From contig CAKSPF010000002.1 in the NCBI GenBank assembly GCA_934481345.1, positions 124,001 to 188,000 on the forward strand: a DNA stretch of 64,000 bases, in the 5' to 3' direction. Source of the DNA: an uncultured Clostridia bacterium. GTDB taxonomy: Bacteria; Bacillota; Clostridia; UMGS1810. This document shows positions 52,534-61,442 of the stretch, one piece after another. How positions within the stretch are numbered: the first letter of the stretch is position 1; each line of letters opens with the position of its first letter. The position numbers were made by a program, and so were the translations under genes. The notes beneath the pieces are model-generated. The model had not been told where the DNA came from and searched no databases. It was given only the letters and a program-made list of their open reading frames with translations.

Positions 52534-53415
52534 TAATAAATCTGTAAAATATTGAGGCGGCTCTGCGGTAAAAGTCATTTCTTCGCCGCTTATGGGGTGG
52601 ATAAACGTGATGCTTTGAGCATGCAGAGCCTGACCTTTGAGTTTGTACGGATTTTGCCGTGCATACAGCGGATCGCCGAGAACGGGGTGCCCGATATACT
52701 GCATGTGTACTCTTATCTGATGCGTTCTGCCTGTTTCCAGGTCGCATGCCGTATATGTCGCTCCGTTTAAATACTCCAAAACCTCAAAATGAGTTACGGC
52801 TCTTTTGGAATTGCTTTGAGTAACTGTCATTTTAAGCCGTGACGATGGGTGCCTTCCTATGGGTGCGTCTATAATCCCTTTTTTTGTTTTTAAAATACCG
52901 CTTACAATGCATATATAGTGCCTGTGAACGGTTTTGTCTTTAATCTGTTCACTTAGCGATAAATGTGCTTCGTTGGTCTTTGCAACGAGCAAAAGTCCTG
53001 ATGTATCCTTATCTATTCTGTGGACAATTCCGGGGCGCATTATGCCGTTTATGCCGCTCAGACTGCCTTTGCAGTGATACATCAGTGCATTCACGAGAGT
53101 TCCGTCATAATTTCCGGGAGCAGGGTGTACCACCATTCCCTGGGGTTTATTTATGACGAGCATGCAGTCATCCTCATATACGATGTCAAGGGGAATATTT
53201 TCGGCTTTAATATCCGGTGTTTTCGGTTCGGGAACCATAACCTCGATTTTGTCGTTTAATTTAAGCTTGAAGCTGCTTTTTACTTTCTCACCGTTAACCG
53301 TTACATTTCCTTCATTTATCAGATTTTGCAGTGCAGCCCGTGTGAGAGAATCAATTTTGATATATTTGTCTATTCTTATATTGCTTTGGTCGGCGATTAT
53401 TTCATATCTGGTCAT
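52516..53415 (-). CDS. rluD: RluA/RluD family pseudouridine synthase
   Basis: A 299-residue enzyme with an N-terminal S4 domain (about 10-70; IRIDKYIKIDSLTRAALQNL) and the RluA catalytic domain. The active-site Asp lies in GIVHRIDKDTSGLLLVAKT, with LETGRTHQIRVHMQ later. It isomerises uridines of 23S rRNA. ATG 53415 lies within the lspA stop (ATGA overlap) behind AAAGGAAAC; a longer reading frame upstream overlaps lspA and is not used. lspA-rluD is a common pair in Firmicutes. The precise target site is inferred from the family. Confidence 0.93.
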   Translation of the reverse strand: MTRYEIIADQSNIRIDKYIKIDSLTRAALQNLINEGNVTVNGEKVKSSFKLKLNDKIEVMVPEPKTPDIKAENIPLDIVYEDDCMLVINKPQGMVVHPAPGNYDGTLVNALMYHCKGSLSGINGIMRPGIVHRIDKDTSGLLLVAKTNEAHLSLSEQIKDKTVHRHYICIVSGILKTKKGIIDAPIGRHPSSRLKMTVTQSNSKRAVTHFEVLEYLNGATYTACDLETGRTHQIRVHMQYIGHPVLGDPLYARQNPYKLKGQALHAQSITFIHPISGEEMTFTAEPPQYFTDLLNKLRN

Positions 53416-53879
53416 TGTTTTTTGTTTCCTTTTTCGGTTTCTTTGTAAACAAATAAAATGTATATGCAAAAAAGAATTGCACCGATTACAACACAGCAGT
53501 CGGCAAAATTAAAAACAGGGTAGTTAATAAAGGTTACCTCTATCATATCTACCACATAACCGCGGAATATCCTGTCGATAAGATTTCCGAGAGCGCCGGA
53601 CAAAATAAGAATCAGAGATGTTTTGAAAATTCTGCTTTCGTTTTTTTTGAAAAACAAAATATATACAATACCGGCACTTACAATAAGGGTTATTGCAATA
53701 AAAATCCACCTTGAATTCTGCATGATACCGAAAGCCGCCCCACGGTTTTCCACATAAGAAAAATCAAGAAAATTCTTAAGTATCTCAATATTTCCGTGCG
53801 GTTTGATGAGCTTTATTGTCAATAGCTTTGTAATCTGATCTGCCGCAGTAAGCAAAATAATGGCAGCGAGCATAAGCAT
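53412..53879 (-). CDS. lspA: Signal peptidase II (lipoprotein signal peptidase)
   Basis: A 155-residue membrane protease with four helices. The catalytic aspartates are Asp111 (RGYVVDMIEV) and Asp127 (FNFADCCVV), and SYVENRGAAFGI is the conserved loop. It cleaves the signal peptide of diacylglyceryl-modified prolipoproteins. The start follows AGGAG, and it is translationally coupled to the RluD-type gene. Confidence 0.97.
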   Translation of the reverse strand: MLMLAAIILLTAADQITKLLTIKLIKPHGNIEILKNFLDFSYVENRGAAFGIMQNSRWIFIAITLIVSAGIVYILFFKKNESRIFKTSLILILSGALGNLIDRIFRGYVVDMIEVTFINYPVFNFADCCVVIGAILFCIYILFVYKETEKGNKKQ

Positions 53880-53905
53880 ATATTTTCACTCCTAAATGTA
53901 TTTAT

Positions 53906-53930
53906 AAAAGGGTGCGAGAGCACCCTTTTT
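53906..53930 (-). terminator. Terminator after proS
   Basis: AAAAGGGTGC (53906-53915), loop GAGA, GCACCCTTTT (53920-53929) lies between proS and lspA. It works in either direction in principle but serves proS here. Confidence 0.8.
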
Positions 53931-53935
53931 GTTAA

Positions 53936-55651
53936 TTATGATTTCAAGCCTTCGGCTACAATTTCCGCAGCTTTCTTTACTGCTTCCTCAGAGGATAACT
54001 CAATAGCTTCTCCGCCTTTTCTCAGCTTAAATTCCACAATGTCTTCCCCGGCTTTTTTGCCTACGGTAATACGAACCGGAATACCGATAAGCTCGGCATC
54101 CTTGAATTTTACTCCGGCTCTTTCGTTTCTGTCGTCTATGATTGTTTCAATGCCCATGCCGGTAAGCTCGCTGTATATTTTTTCGGCGAGATTGCTTTGT
54201 GCTTCATCTTTGATGTTTACCGGAACTACGATTACATGGAACGGAGCAACGCTCATAGGCCATATTATACCGTTTTCATCGCTGTTTTGCTCAATGATTG
54301 CCGCTATACACCTGCTTACGCCTATTCCGTAGCAACCCATTATCGGAATCTGTTCCTTTCCGTTTTCGTCAAGGAATGTACATTCAAGAGCTTTTGAGTA
54401 TTTTGTTCCGAGCTTGAATATGTGTCCGACTTCTATTCCGCGGCAGGTTTTGATTTTTTCTTCTTTGCATACCGGGCATAAATCGCCTTCCTCAATGCAG
54501 CGGAAGTCGCCGATAACATCAGCCTCAAAATCTCTGCCGATATTTACGTTTTCGAGATGATAGTCGGTTTCGTTTGCGCCTACAATCATGTTTTTCATAA
54601 GAGCAACTTCGCTGTCTACGAAAATATCAATATCCAGACCGACCGGGCCTGCAAATCCGGGCTTTGCATGTGTGATTTCCACAAGCTCGTCATGCGGTGC
54701 AAGTTCAAATTCAACTGCGCCTCCGAGTTTGTTTACAACCTTTGTTTCGTTAACTTCTCTGTCACCGCGAACCATAACAGCCACAAGTTTGCCGTCTGCC
54801 TTGTAAATAATTGTCTTTGCAAAGTCCTTCGGTGTTCTTTTTAAATAGTTTGTTACTTCTTCTATTGTTCCGGCGCATGGCGTGTGTACTTTGGTCATTT
54901 CGCTGAACAGTGCGTCATTTAAGGCTTCTTCGGGAACACACTGTGCCTTTTCTTCATTTGCACAGTAGCCGCACTTAGGGCAGTATGCTATCAGATCTTC
55001 GCCTATTTCCGATTTTACCATAAATTCCTGTGAACCGCTGCCGCCCATGGCGCCGCTGTCAGCGTCTACCACAAGGTAATTGAGCTGCATTTTGTCAAAA
55101 ATTTCACGGTATGCATCATACATGTTTTTGTAAGATTTATCAAGACCGCTTTCATCTCTGTCAAAGCTGTAGGCATCTTTCATTATGAACTCACGGCTTC
55201 GTATTACGCCGAATCTCGGACGTCTTTCATCGCGGTATTTGGTTTGAATCTGATACAGCGTTACCGGAAGCTGTTTGTAAGAACGAATTGTATTTTTAAC
55301 GGTATCCGTAAATATTTCTTCGTGCGTGGGTCCGAGGCAGAAATCGCGTTCTCCGCGGTCTTTGAGCCTAAACATTTCGGGTCCGAAAATCTGCCATCTG
55401 CCGGAAACTTCATATATTTCTCTCGGTAAAAGAGCAGACATCAAAAGCTCCTGAGCGTCGTGTCTGTCCATGCCCTCCCGTATTATATTTTCGGTTTTTT
55501 TCAAAGCTTTAAGACCCAAAGGAAGATACGAATATACACCGGATGCCAGCTTTCGTATAAGTCCTGCGCGGAGCATGAGCTGGTGGCTCGGAATTTCCGC
55601 TTCTGTGGGAACCTCCCTTAACGTGGGAAGAAGATATTTCGATAATCTCAT
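53936..55651 (-). CDS. proS: Prolyl-tRNA synthetase (bacterial type)
   Basis: A 571-residue class II synthetase of the bacterial type. Motif 2 is QIQTKYRDERRPRFGVIRSREFIMKD-like, split here by positions near 135-160. An editing insertion domain lies at about 220-400, and motif 3 plus the C-terminal anticodon domain follow (IPIMGCYGIGVSRCIAA). ATG 55651 follows GAGAGGAAAG; an upstream in-frame reading extension is rejected because it passes the promoter. Promoter at 55708-55736. No T-box. Confidence 0.96.
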   Translation of the reverse strand: MRLSKYLLPTLREVPTEAEIPSHQLMLRAGLIRKLASGVYSYLPLGLKALKKTENIIREGMDRHDAQELLMSALLPREIYEVSGRWQIFGPEMFRLKDRGERDFCLGPTHEEIFTDTVKNTIRSYKQLPVTLYQIQTKYRDERRPRFGVIRSREFIMKDAYSFDRDESGLDKSYKNMYDAYREIFDKMQLNYLVVDADSGAMGGSGSQEFMVKSEIGEDLIAYCPKCGYCANEEKAQCVPEEALNDALFSEMTKVHTPCAGTIEEVTNYLKRTPKDFAKTIIYKADGKLVAVMVRGDREVNETKVVNKLGGAVEFELAPHDELVEITHAKPGFAGPVGLDIDIFVDSEVALMKNMIVGANETDYHLENVNIGRDFEADVIGDFRCIEEGDLCPVCKEEKIKTCRGIEVGHIFKLGTKYSKALECTFLDENGKEQIPIMGCYGIGVSRCIAAIIEQNSDENGIIWPMSVAPFHVIVVPVNIKDEAQSNLAEKIYSELTGMGIETIIDDRNERAGVKFKDAELIGIPVRITVGKKAGEDIVEFKLRKGGEAIELSSEEAVKKAAEIVAEGLKS

Positions 55652-55707
55652 TACACACTTTCCTCTCTTGGAATTAATTGGTTGTCGTTTGTGTACATAC
55701 AAAATAT

Positions 55708-55736
55708 ATTATACGACATTATTCAGAAACTTTCAA
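55708..55736 (-). promoter_or_regulatory. Promoter of proS
   Basis: On the minus strand TTGAAA (55736-55731), 17 bases and TATAAT (55713-55708), a strong vegetative promoter. The start point near 55702 leaves a leader of about 50 bases. Confidence 0.8.
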
Positions 55737-55767
55737 GTGTTTTATCGCAAAAACTCTATTGCCTAAA

Positions 55768-55806
55768 ATACGGACGCCGAAAGCAATATGCTCTCGGCGT
55801 CCGTAT
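55768..55806 (-). terminator. Terminator of the PTS-aldolase operon
   Basis: ATACGGACGCCGA (55768-55780) pairs with TCGGCGTCCGTAT (55794-55806), with AGC/GCT continuing inside, directly downstream of the last aldolase gene. The minus-strand tail reads TTTTAGG. Confidence 0.8.
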
Positions 55807-55837
55807 ATATTTTAATTTTAATTTGGGGGAGCTGAAA

Positions 55838-56704
55838 TTATTTATACAAATCTGCCTTGCCTATGTCGTTAAACAGTGACATTTTGAACTCTACGACTTC
55901 TCTCATAGCCTTAATGCAGGGCGGATAGATTGCATTCGGTTCAATCCACTTCGGATTTTCAGCAAGCACTTCGCGGCATTTCTTGTAGAAAGCGAATTTT
56001 ATATCGCTGGAGATATTGATTTTTGAAATACCGATTTTCACAGAAGCGGCAATTTCATCATCCGGATTGCTTGAACCGCCGTGGAGTACAAGCGGTATAT
56101 CCACTGTTTCGCGGATTGTCTTTAAAAGGTCAAGCTTCAATTCCGGTTTTTTGTTTTTGGGATATATACCGTGCGCTGTTCCTATAGCTACCGCAAGGGA
56201 GTCAATGCCCGTTTTTTCAATGAAGTCTTTTGCCTGCTGAGGGTCGGTATATATGATGTCATCACTGCCGCCTTCGTAAGATTCGCCGGTAGTTCCGATA
56301 GTTCCGAGTTCAGCTTCGACAGATACGTTTGATACCTTTGCTACTTCCACAACTTTTTTTGTGATTGCAATGTTGTCTTCATAAGACATATGCGAAGCGT
56401 CAATCATTACAGAGGTAAAACCGCAACGGATTGCACGGAGAATTTCCTCAAACTTTCCGCCGTGGTCAAGGTGGATAACCATCGGCACTCTGGATTTGTT
56501 TGCTTCTTCAATGCATGTTTTTATGAAGCTGTCGCCGAGAAATTCAAGCTCGGTGGGGTGGATTGCAAGGATAACGGGTGCATTTTTCTCATTTGCACTT
56601 TCCACTACGCCCTTTAAGATTGCTTCACTGCCTATATTGAAGGCCGGTACTGCAAATCCGTTTTTGTCTGCAACTGCAAGTAATTCTTTCATATTCATTA
56701 ACAT
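55838..56704 (-). CDS. Class II aldolase (fructose/tagatose/ketose-phosphate type), copy 1
   Basis: A 288-residue zinc-dependent aldolase. The proton-donor/zinc pair Asp80-His81 (IHLDHGG), His178 (GTAHGIYP) and His208 (VLHGGSSNP) give the zinc and phosphate site, and INISSDIKFAF is the second phosphate-binding element. It splits a ketose phosphate into DHAP and an aldehyde. It is the last gene of the PTS operon and is about one third identical by eye to the aldolase next to it, so the two may differ in substrate. The start follows GGAGATGG. Confidence 0.88.
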   Translation of the reverse strand: MLMNMKELLAVADKNGFAVPAFNIGSEAILKGVVESANEKNAPVILAIHPTELEFLGDSFIKTCIEEANKSRVPMVIHLDHGGKFEEILRAIRCGFTSVMIDASHMSYEDNIAITKKVVEVAKVSNVSVEAELGTIGTTGESYEGGSDDIIYTDPQQAKDFIEKTGIDSLAVAIGTAHGIYPKNKKPELKLDLLKTIRETVDIPLVLHGGSSNPDDEIAASVKIGISKINISSDIKFAFYKKCREVLAENPKWIEPNAIYPPCIKAMREVVEFKMSLFNDIGKADLYK

Positions 56705-56724
56705 AATAATCCATCTCCTGTTTT

Positions 56725-57588
56725 TTATTTAAAATTTTTGTTTTTTCCTTTTGAACCGGATAATCCTATATAGTATTTAACAAGTTCTTTGCTTTCATTC
56801 TCGGTTGAGTGTATCAGGTCAAAATAGTTTATATCGGGATTTTCTTTAATGAGTTTTGCCGCAGCGTTGCGGTTTGCGTTCATAAAGTCGCAGCCGACAT
56901 TAATTTTGTTGATACCGTTTTTTACCGAATTGACAATGTTTTCTTCGCCCGAACCGGAACCGCCGTGAAGTACAAGCGGTGCGCCCGTAAGACTTTTTAT
57001 TTCTTTAAGACGCTCGATGTCGAACTTCGGAACCATTCCTTCGGGATAGTTCCCGTGAGATGTTCCGATGGAAATCGCAAGTGCATCTACACCGGTGCGC
57101 TTGGTAAATTCTTTTGCCTGCATCGGGTCGGTATACATGGCGCTCTGAGTGAATGCACCGCCTTCGCTTGCACCCAGACAGCCTATTTCGCCTTCAACGC
57201 TTACGCCGCGTGCATGGGCATAATCTGCAATTTCCTTTGTCATTTTGATGTTGTTTTCAAAATCAAAACGCGAAGCGTCCACCATTACTGACGAGAAACC
57301 GTCGTCAATAGCTTTAATGATGTAGTCCTTTTCTTCACCGTGGTCAAGATTGAGAGCCACGCTGACAGACGCATTGTCCGCAAGCATTTTTACAATCGGG
57401 GCGATAATATTGCTGTTGCAGTGCGACAGCAGGTGATCCTTGTAGATGTTTACAATAATCGGTGCGTTTTCTTCCTCTGCCGCCCGTATAACGGTACGGG
57501 CGGTTTCAAGGTTAAAGCAGTTTATAGCCATTATTGCATAATTGTTTGCATTTGCGTCTGCAAGCATATTTTTCATTGAAACATACAT
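56725..57588 (-). CDS. Class II aldolase, copy 2
   Basis: A 287-residue class II aldolase with Asp82-His83 (LNLDHGEE), His178 (GTSHGNYP) and His208 (VLHGGSGSG) all intact. It differs from copy 1 around the substrate pocket, for example NIYKDHLLSHCNS in place of AIHPTELEFLGDS. Both carry full catalytic sets, so neither is a dead paralogue. It sits between the EIIC gene and copy 1 in the same operon. The substrate is inferred to be the sugar phosphate delivered by the PTS. Confidence 0.88.
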   Translation of the reverse strand: MYVSMKNMLADANANNYAIMAINCFNLETARTVIRAAEEENAPIIVNIYKDHLLSHCNSNIIAPIVKMLADNASVSVALNLDHGEEKDYIIKAIDDGFSSVMVDASRFDFENNIKMTKEIADYAHARGVSVEGEIGCLGASEGGAFTQSAMYTDPMQAKEFTKRTGVDALAISIGTSHGNYPEGMVPKFDIERLKEIKSLTGAPLVLHGGSGSGEENIVNSVKNGINKINVGCDFMNANRNAAAKLIKENPDINYFDLIHSTENESKELVKYYIGLSGSKGKNKNFK

Positions 57589-57614
57589 TTAACGTTCAGT
57601 CCCTTCGTGTTGAA

Positions 57615-58697
57615 TTAACCGATTTTAACGCTTGAAAGGTCAAGTTCTTCTTCCTCTTCGTCAAGAACAACAGCGTCCTCTTTCTTTGCGTCTTTTTTCA
57701 AAAATACCAGAAGCAGTGCGGTAATTACCGTTCCTGCAGTAAGAGCTAACATAAAGCCCCAGGGGTTAATCATTGCCGGTACTATGAACATTCCGCCGGA
57801 CGGAACCATTGAGCCGACATTTAAAATCATTATCAATGCACCGCCTACTGCTGCGCCGATTGAGCAGGATGCGATAACTCTGAGCGGGTCAACGGCAGCT
57901 ATCGGAATAACGCCTTCTGTAATCATGCATATACCCATCGGGAATGCAATTTTGATATTGTCGGTTTCGCTCTTGGTGTATCTGGATCTTTTGATAAGCC
58001 AGGATAATGCAACACCAAACGGAGGAATCATTGAAGCACAGATTTTAACTGCTTCAGGTCCGTATACACCGTCCATAAGCAAGCCGTCTGCAAAGAGCGA
58101 GGCAACCTTGTTTACCGGCCCGCCGAAGTCAAATGCTGCCATTGCGCCCATTATTGCGCCGAATACTCCTCTTGAACCTGTCTGCATGTTTACAAGGAAG
58201 TTGCTTAATGCTTCGGAAAGCCATGCTATAGGTCCGCCTATTACAAAGAACATTATAAGACCGATTACTACTGATGAAATTAACGGTACTATCATCATTG
58301 GCATAAGACCCTGTGCCCATTTCGGAACTTTGAGTTTGTTTTTAAGAAATTCTACAAAATAACCTGCAAGGTATCCGCCGAGCATACCGCCCAAAAATCC
58401 TGCGCCCATGTTCTGTGCTATCATACCCATTAAAAGACCGGGGGCAATACCGGGACGGTCGGCAATGGAGTAGGCGATAGCTGCGCCCATTACGCCCGGC
58501 AGAAGCGACATTCCGTATACGCCCAGCGTTACCGCTGCCTGCCAGATGTTGTAGCTTTCTTTGTAGTTGGAAATTGTGTCCGGATTTCCACCGAAAATGT
58601 TACCTATTGCAATCAGCAATCCTGAAGCGACTACCAGGGGGAGCATAAATGATATTCCTGTAAGAGCATGTTTTTTCAGTTGTAGCTTTTTAAACAT
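57615..58697 (-). CDS. PTS fructose-family EIIC permease
   Basis: A 360-residue membrane permease with about ten helices and the fructose EIIC motifs: GISFMLPLVVASGLLIAIGN, then MGAGFLGGMLGGYLAGYF and ITEGVIPIAAVDPLRVIASC. It transports the sugar while EIIB phosphorylates it. It is a separate polypeptide rather than an EIIBC fusion. The C-terminus is rich in acidic residues (DEEEEEL). The gene order EIIA-EIIB-EIIC-aldolases runs on the minus strand. Confidence 0.92.
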   Translation of the reverse strand: MFKKLQLKKHALTGISFMLPLVVASGLLIAIGNIFGGNPDTISNYKESYNIWQAAVTLGVYGMSLLPGVMGAAIAYSIADRPGIAPGLLMGMIAQNMGAGFLGGMLGGYLAGYFVEFLKNKLKVPKWAQGLMPMMIVPLISSVVIGLIMFFVIGGPIAWLSEALSNFLVNMQTGSRGVFGAIMGAMAAFDFGGPVNKVASLFADGLLMDGVYGPEAVKICASMIPPFGVALSWLIKRSRYTKSETDNIKIAFPMGICMITEGVIPIAAVDPLRVIASCSIGAAVGGALIMILNVGSMVPSGGMFIVPAMINPWGFMLALTAGTVITALLLVFLKKDAKKEDAVVLDEEEEELDLSSVKIG

Positions 58698-58719
58698 ATT
58701 TTTTTCCTCCTATAAAATA

Positions 58720-59031
58720 TTATTTTTTAAGTTCTTCCTGAATTTTGTTTATAAGTGCCTTAGGTGATTTAATAGCTATGTGAGTGGGGACTTCGACAAT
58801 GCGTTTTCCTTTGAAGCGATCCTTTCCGCCGACCTTGATGTCTGCTGCGATGATAACAACATCGGCAGCGTTGATGTCACTTTGTGTGAGTTCGTCTTCG
58901 GTACCGATAGTACCCTGTGTTTCAATGTGTACTTCGTGACCGAGCTCTTTTGCCGCGGTGACAAGCTTTTCCTTTGCAATGTAGGTATGTGCGATACCCG
59001 ATGTACATGCTGCAATTCCAACTATTTTCAT
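58720..59031 (-). CDS. PTS fructose-family EIIB
   Basis: A 103-residue cytosolic domain with the phosphocysteine Cys9 in IAACTSGIAHTYIAKE, the fructose-EIIB active-site pattern, and the following HEVHIETQGTIGTEDEL. It receives phosphate from EIIA and gives it to the sugar at EIIC. It starts behind AGGAG-type sequence, 16 bases after EIIA. Confidence 0.94.
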   Translation of the reverse strand: MKIVGIAACTSGIAHTYIAKEKLVTAAKELGHEVHIETQGTIGTEDELTQSDINAADVVIIAADIKVGGKDRFKGKRIVEVPTHIAIKSPKALINKIQEELKK

Positions 59032-59046
59032 GACGGTTCTCCTTTC

Positions 59047-59496
59047 TTATTCAGAAAAAATTTTAATTATTTCATCTGCGGATTTTGCACCGAGCAGATT
59101 TTTACAAGTTTGTTCAGATGCAAGCTTTCTTGCTATCTGTGACAGCAGCCTTACATGAACGCCGGTTTTGTCATTATCGTTTACTGCGAGCAGTACGATA
59201 AATTCTACCGGATTGTCATCAACGCTCTGCCATTCGAGAGCTTTTGTCAGACGGCCTATGGCAACGGTTGTTTCTTTTACATTTGCCGATTTTCCGTGAG
59301 GAATGGCAATGCCGTTTCCTATGCCTGTCGTTGAGATGCTTTCGCGTTTTAATACGTCGTCCAAAAATGCATCTTTGTCCTCCAGCGCACCGCTTTCATA
59401 CAGAATATCCGTAAGCTTTCTGAGTGCGTCTTCTTTACTTTCCGCGTCAAGTGTAAGTGCAACGCGGTTTGGTTTTAATACTTCTGCTACGTCCAT
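59047..59496 (-). CDS. PTS fructose/mannitol-family EIIA
   Basis: A 149-residue EIIA with the phosphorylated His67 in NGIAIPHGKSANV, typical of the fructose/mannitol class. It takes phosphate from HPr and passes it to EIIB. It lies six bases after the EI gene, so its translation is probably coupled. Confidence 0.93.
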   Translation of the reverse strand: MDVAEVLKPNRVALTLDAESKEDALRKLTDILYESGALEDKDAFLDDVLKRESISTTGIGNGIAIPHGKSANVKETTVAIGRLTKALEWQSVDDNPVEFIVLLAVNDNDKTGVHVRLLSQIARKLASEQTCKNLLGAKSADEIIKIFSE

Positions 59497-59501
59497 TGTC
59501 T

Positions 59502-61169
59502 TTACTCCTTTCGCAAAATTTTTTCGGTTTCCGATTCATCTTCTGCTTTTAAAGCTTCTTCGGCAAGCTTTCTTGCGTCGTTTAAATCTATTGTTGATAT
59601 TTTGTACTTTATTCTGTTTACCATCGGAAGCGGAACGCTGAATTTTTTCAGCCCCATGCCGAGCAGAACTTCGGTAAAATCAGTGTTTGCTGCCAAATCA
59701 CCGCAAACGCTTACCTCAATATCCTTGCCGGCTTTTATAACGTTGTTTAACATTCTGAGCACAGCCGGGTGGAATGGGTTATATATATTCTCAACATCAA
59801 AGTTGCCTCTGTCGGCAGCCATTATATACTGCACGAGGTCATTTGTGCCGATGCTGAAGAAATCACAGTGCTTTGCAAATGCGTCTGCCATAATTGCACT
59901 TGCAGGTGTTTCTATCATTATCCCGAGAGAAAGATTTTTGCAGTAATCTGTTCCTTCTGAATCAAGCTTTTGTTTGATTTCGTCAATTAATGTCCGGGTT
60001 TTTTGTATTTCATCAATGCAGGTAATCATTGGGAGCATTACTTTTACCGACTTTCCTGCGCCGGCAGTCAGAATGGCTTCAAGCTGCTGCGAGAAAATTT
60101 CGGTGTTGTTAAGGCACAGCCTTATTCCGCGGTTTCCGAGGAACGGATTTTCTTCGGATTTCATGTTGAGGTATTCAAGCTGTTTGTCACCGCCTACATC
60201 TATTGTTCTTATCGTCACCGGGTTGGGGGATACGGCTTCTATTGCCGCTTTGTATGCTTCGCGCTGTTCGTCAACCGTCGGCTGCTGCTTTGATGATGAG
60301 TACAGAAACTCGGAACGGAACAAACCGACGCCGTCGAATTTTTCGTTTTCGCTTCCTGTCAGGTCCGACGGTTTTCCGATGTTTATGCATACCGAAATTC
60401 TTTCTCCGTCTTTGGTGTAAGCGTCTGCGTTTCTGATTTCTTCAAATTTTTCATTGAGCTGCTTTTCATTTTCAAGCAGCTTTTCGTATTTGCAGACGGT
60501 TTTTTCGTCCGGAGAAACTGCGAGGACGCCTTTGTAACCGTCGAGATATGCAGGGCTTTTGTCTTTGATTTCCGCCAATCCGCTTGCTCCGACAACAGCC
60601 GGAATACCTATGGATTTTGCAAGAATAACCGTGTGTGAGGTTGCTCCGCCAAGCTCTGTTACAAGTCCGGCAAGTCTGCTGCTGTCAAAAAGCATTGTGT
60701 CTACCGGGGTAAGCTCGTGTGCTGCAAGAATATATTTTTCGCCGTCATCCGGGAAAAAAAATTCACCGTCACGGCCTGTTAGTATATCTGCAAGCAGATT
60801 GCCTATATAGCGTATGTCATCTGCGCGCTGGCGCATATATTCATTGTTTTTTGAAGCAAGGATTTTTGCCATTGACTCGGTAACGTCTTTCACTGCGATT
60901 TCGGGCTCAGAGCCGGACTCAATTGCAAGCTTTATGGGATCTGTAAGCATTGCGTCTTCCAAAAGCATTTTGTATGCTGAAAAAATCTTTGCGTTTTCTT
61001 CGCCGAGCTCGCTTAAAGCTTTTTGTTCCAGGTGATTTACTTTACCGAGAGCCCTCTCTATTGCTGTGTCTAAATCTGTTGCTTCGCTGTTTTCTGATGA
61101 TTTGCTGAAGTAAATTATTTTACCCGATACAATTCCGGGTGCTCCGGGTATACCTTTTATGATTTTCAT
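59502..61169 (-). CDS. ptsI: PTS enzyme I
   Basis: A 555-residue PEP:protein phosphotransferase. The phosphorylated His179 lies in TELGGATSHTVILAK. The C-terminal PEP-binding barrel has FRSEFLYSSS and GNRGIRLCLNN, with the catalytic Cys-containing SVCGDLAA near residue 500. Length is slightly shorter than the usual 570. It normally serves all PTS systems and is often alone with ptsH; here it is embedded with a dedicated transporter. It starts seven bases after the HPr gene. Confidence 0.95.
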   Translation of the reverse strand: MKIIKGIPGAPGIVSGKIIYFSKSSENSEATDLDTAIERALGKVNHLEQKALSELGEENAKIFSAYKMLLEDAMLTDPIKLAIESGSEPEIAVKDVTESMAKILASKNNEYMRQRADDIRYIGNLLADILTGRDGEFFFPDDGEKYILAAHELTPVDTMLFDSSRLAGLVTELGGATSHTVILAKSIGIPAVVGASGLAEIKDKSPAYLDGYKGVLAVSPDEKTVCKYEKLLENEKQLNEKFEEIRNADAYTKDGERISVCINIGKPSDLTGSENEKFDGVGLFRSEFLYSSSKQQPTVDEQREAYKAAIEAVSPNPVTIRTIDVGGDKQLEYLNMKSEENPFLGNRGIRLCLNNTEIFSQQLEAILTAGAGKSVKVMLPMITCIDEIQKTRTLIDEIKQKLDSEGTDYCKNLSLGIMIETPASAIMADAFAKHCDFFSIGTNDLVQYIMAADRGNFDVENIYNPFHPAVLRMLNNVIKAGKDIEVSVCGDLAANTDFTEVLLGMGLKKFSVPLPMVNRIKYKISTIDLNDARKLAEEALKAEDESETEKILRKE

Positions 61170-61175
61170 AATTAA

Positions 61176-61430
61176 TCACTCCGTATCTAAGGTTTTAATC
61201 AAAGCGTCAACGGCTTCCTGCTCATCTTCGCCTTCTGCTCTGATTTCTATTGTGTCGCCCTTTATTGCGCCTGCACACAGAACCATGAGTATGCTTTTTG
61301 CTTCGTATTCTTCGCCGTCTTTGATAAGTGTGATTTTACTTTTGTAGTTTACTGCCGTTCTGCAGAAATCGGATGCAGGTCTTGCGTGCAGACCTTCTTC
61401 GTTTTTGATTGTGTAGCTTACTTTTACCAT
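61176..61430 (-). CDS. ptsH: PTS phosphocarrier HPr
   Basis: An 84-residue HPr with the catalytic His15 (LHARPAS) and the regulatory Ser46 (EAKSILMV). Ser46 is the site that HPr kinase modifies in Firmicutes, so this copy can serve carbon catabolite repression. It lies between the PRD regulator and EI genes and starts behind GGAGGTT. Confidence 0.95.
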   Translation of the reverse strand: MVKVSYTIKNEEGLHARPASDFCRTAVNYKSKITLIKDGEEYEAKSILMVLCAGAIKGDTIEIRAEGEDEQEAVDALIKTLDTE

Positions 61431-61442
61431 AGTTAAAACCTC

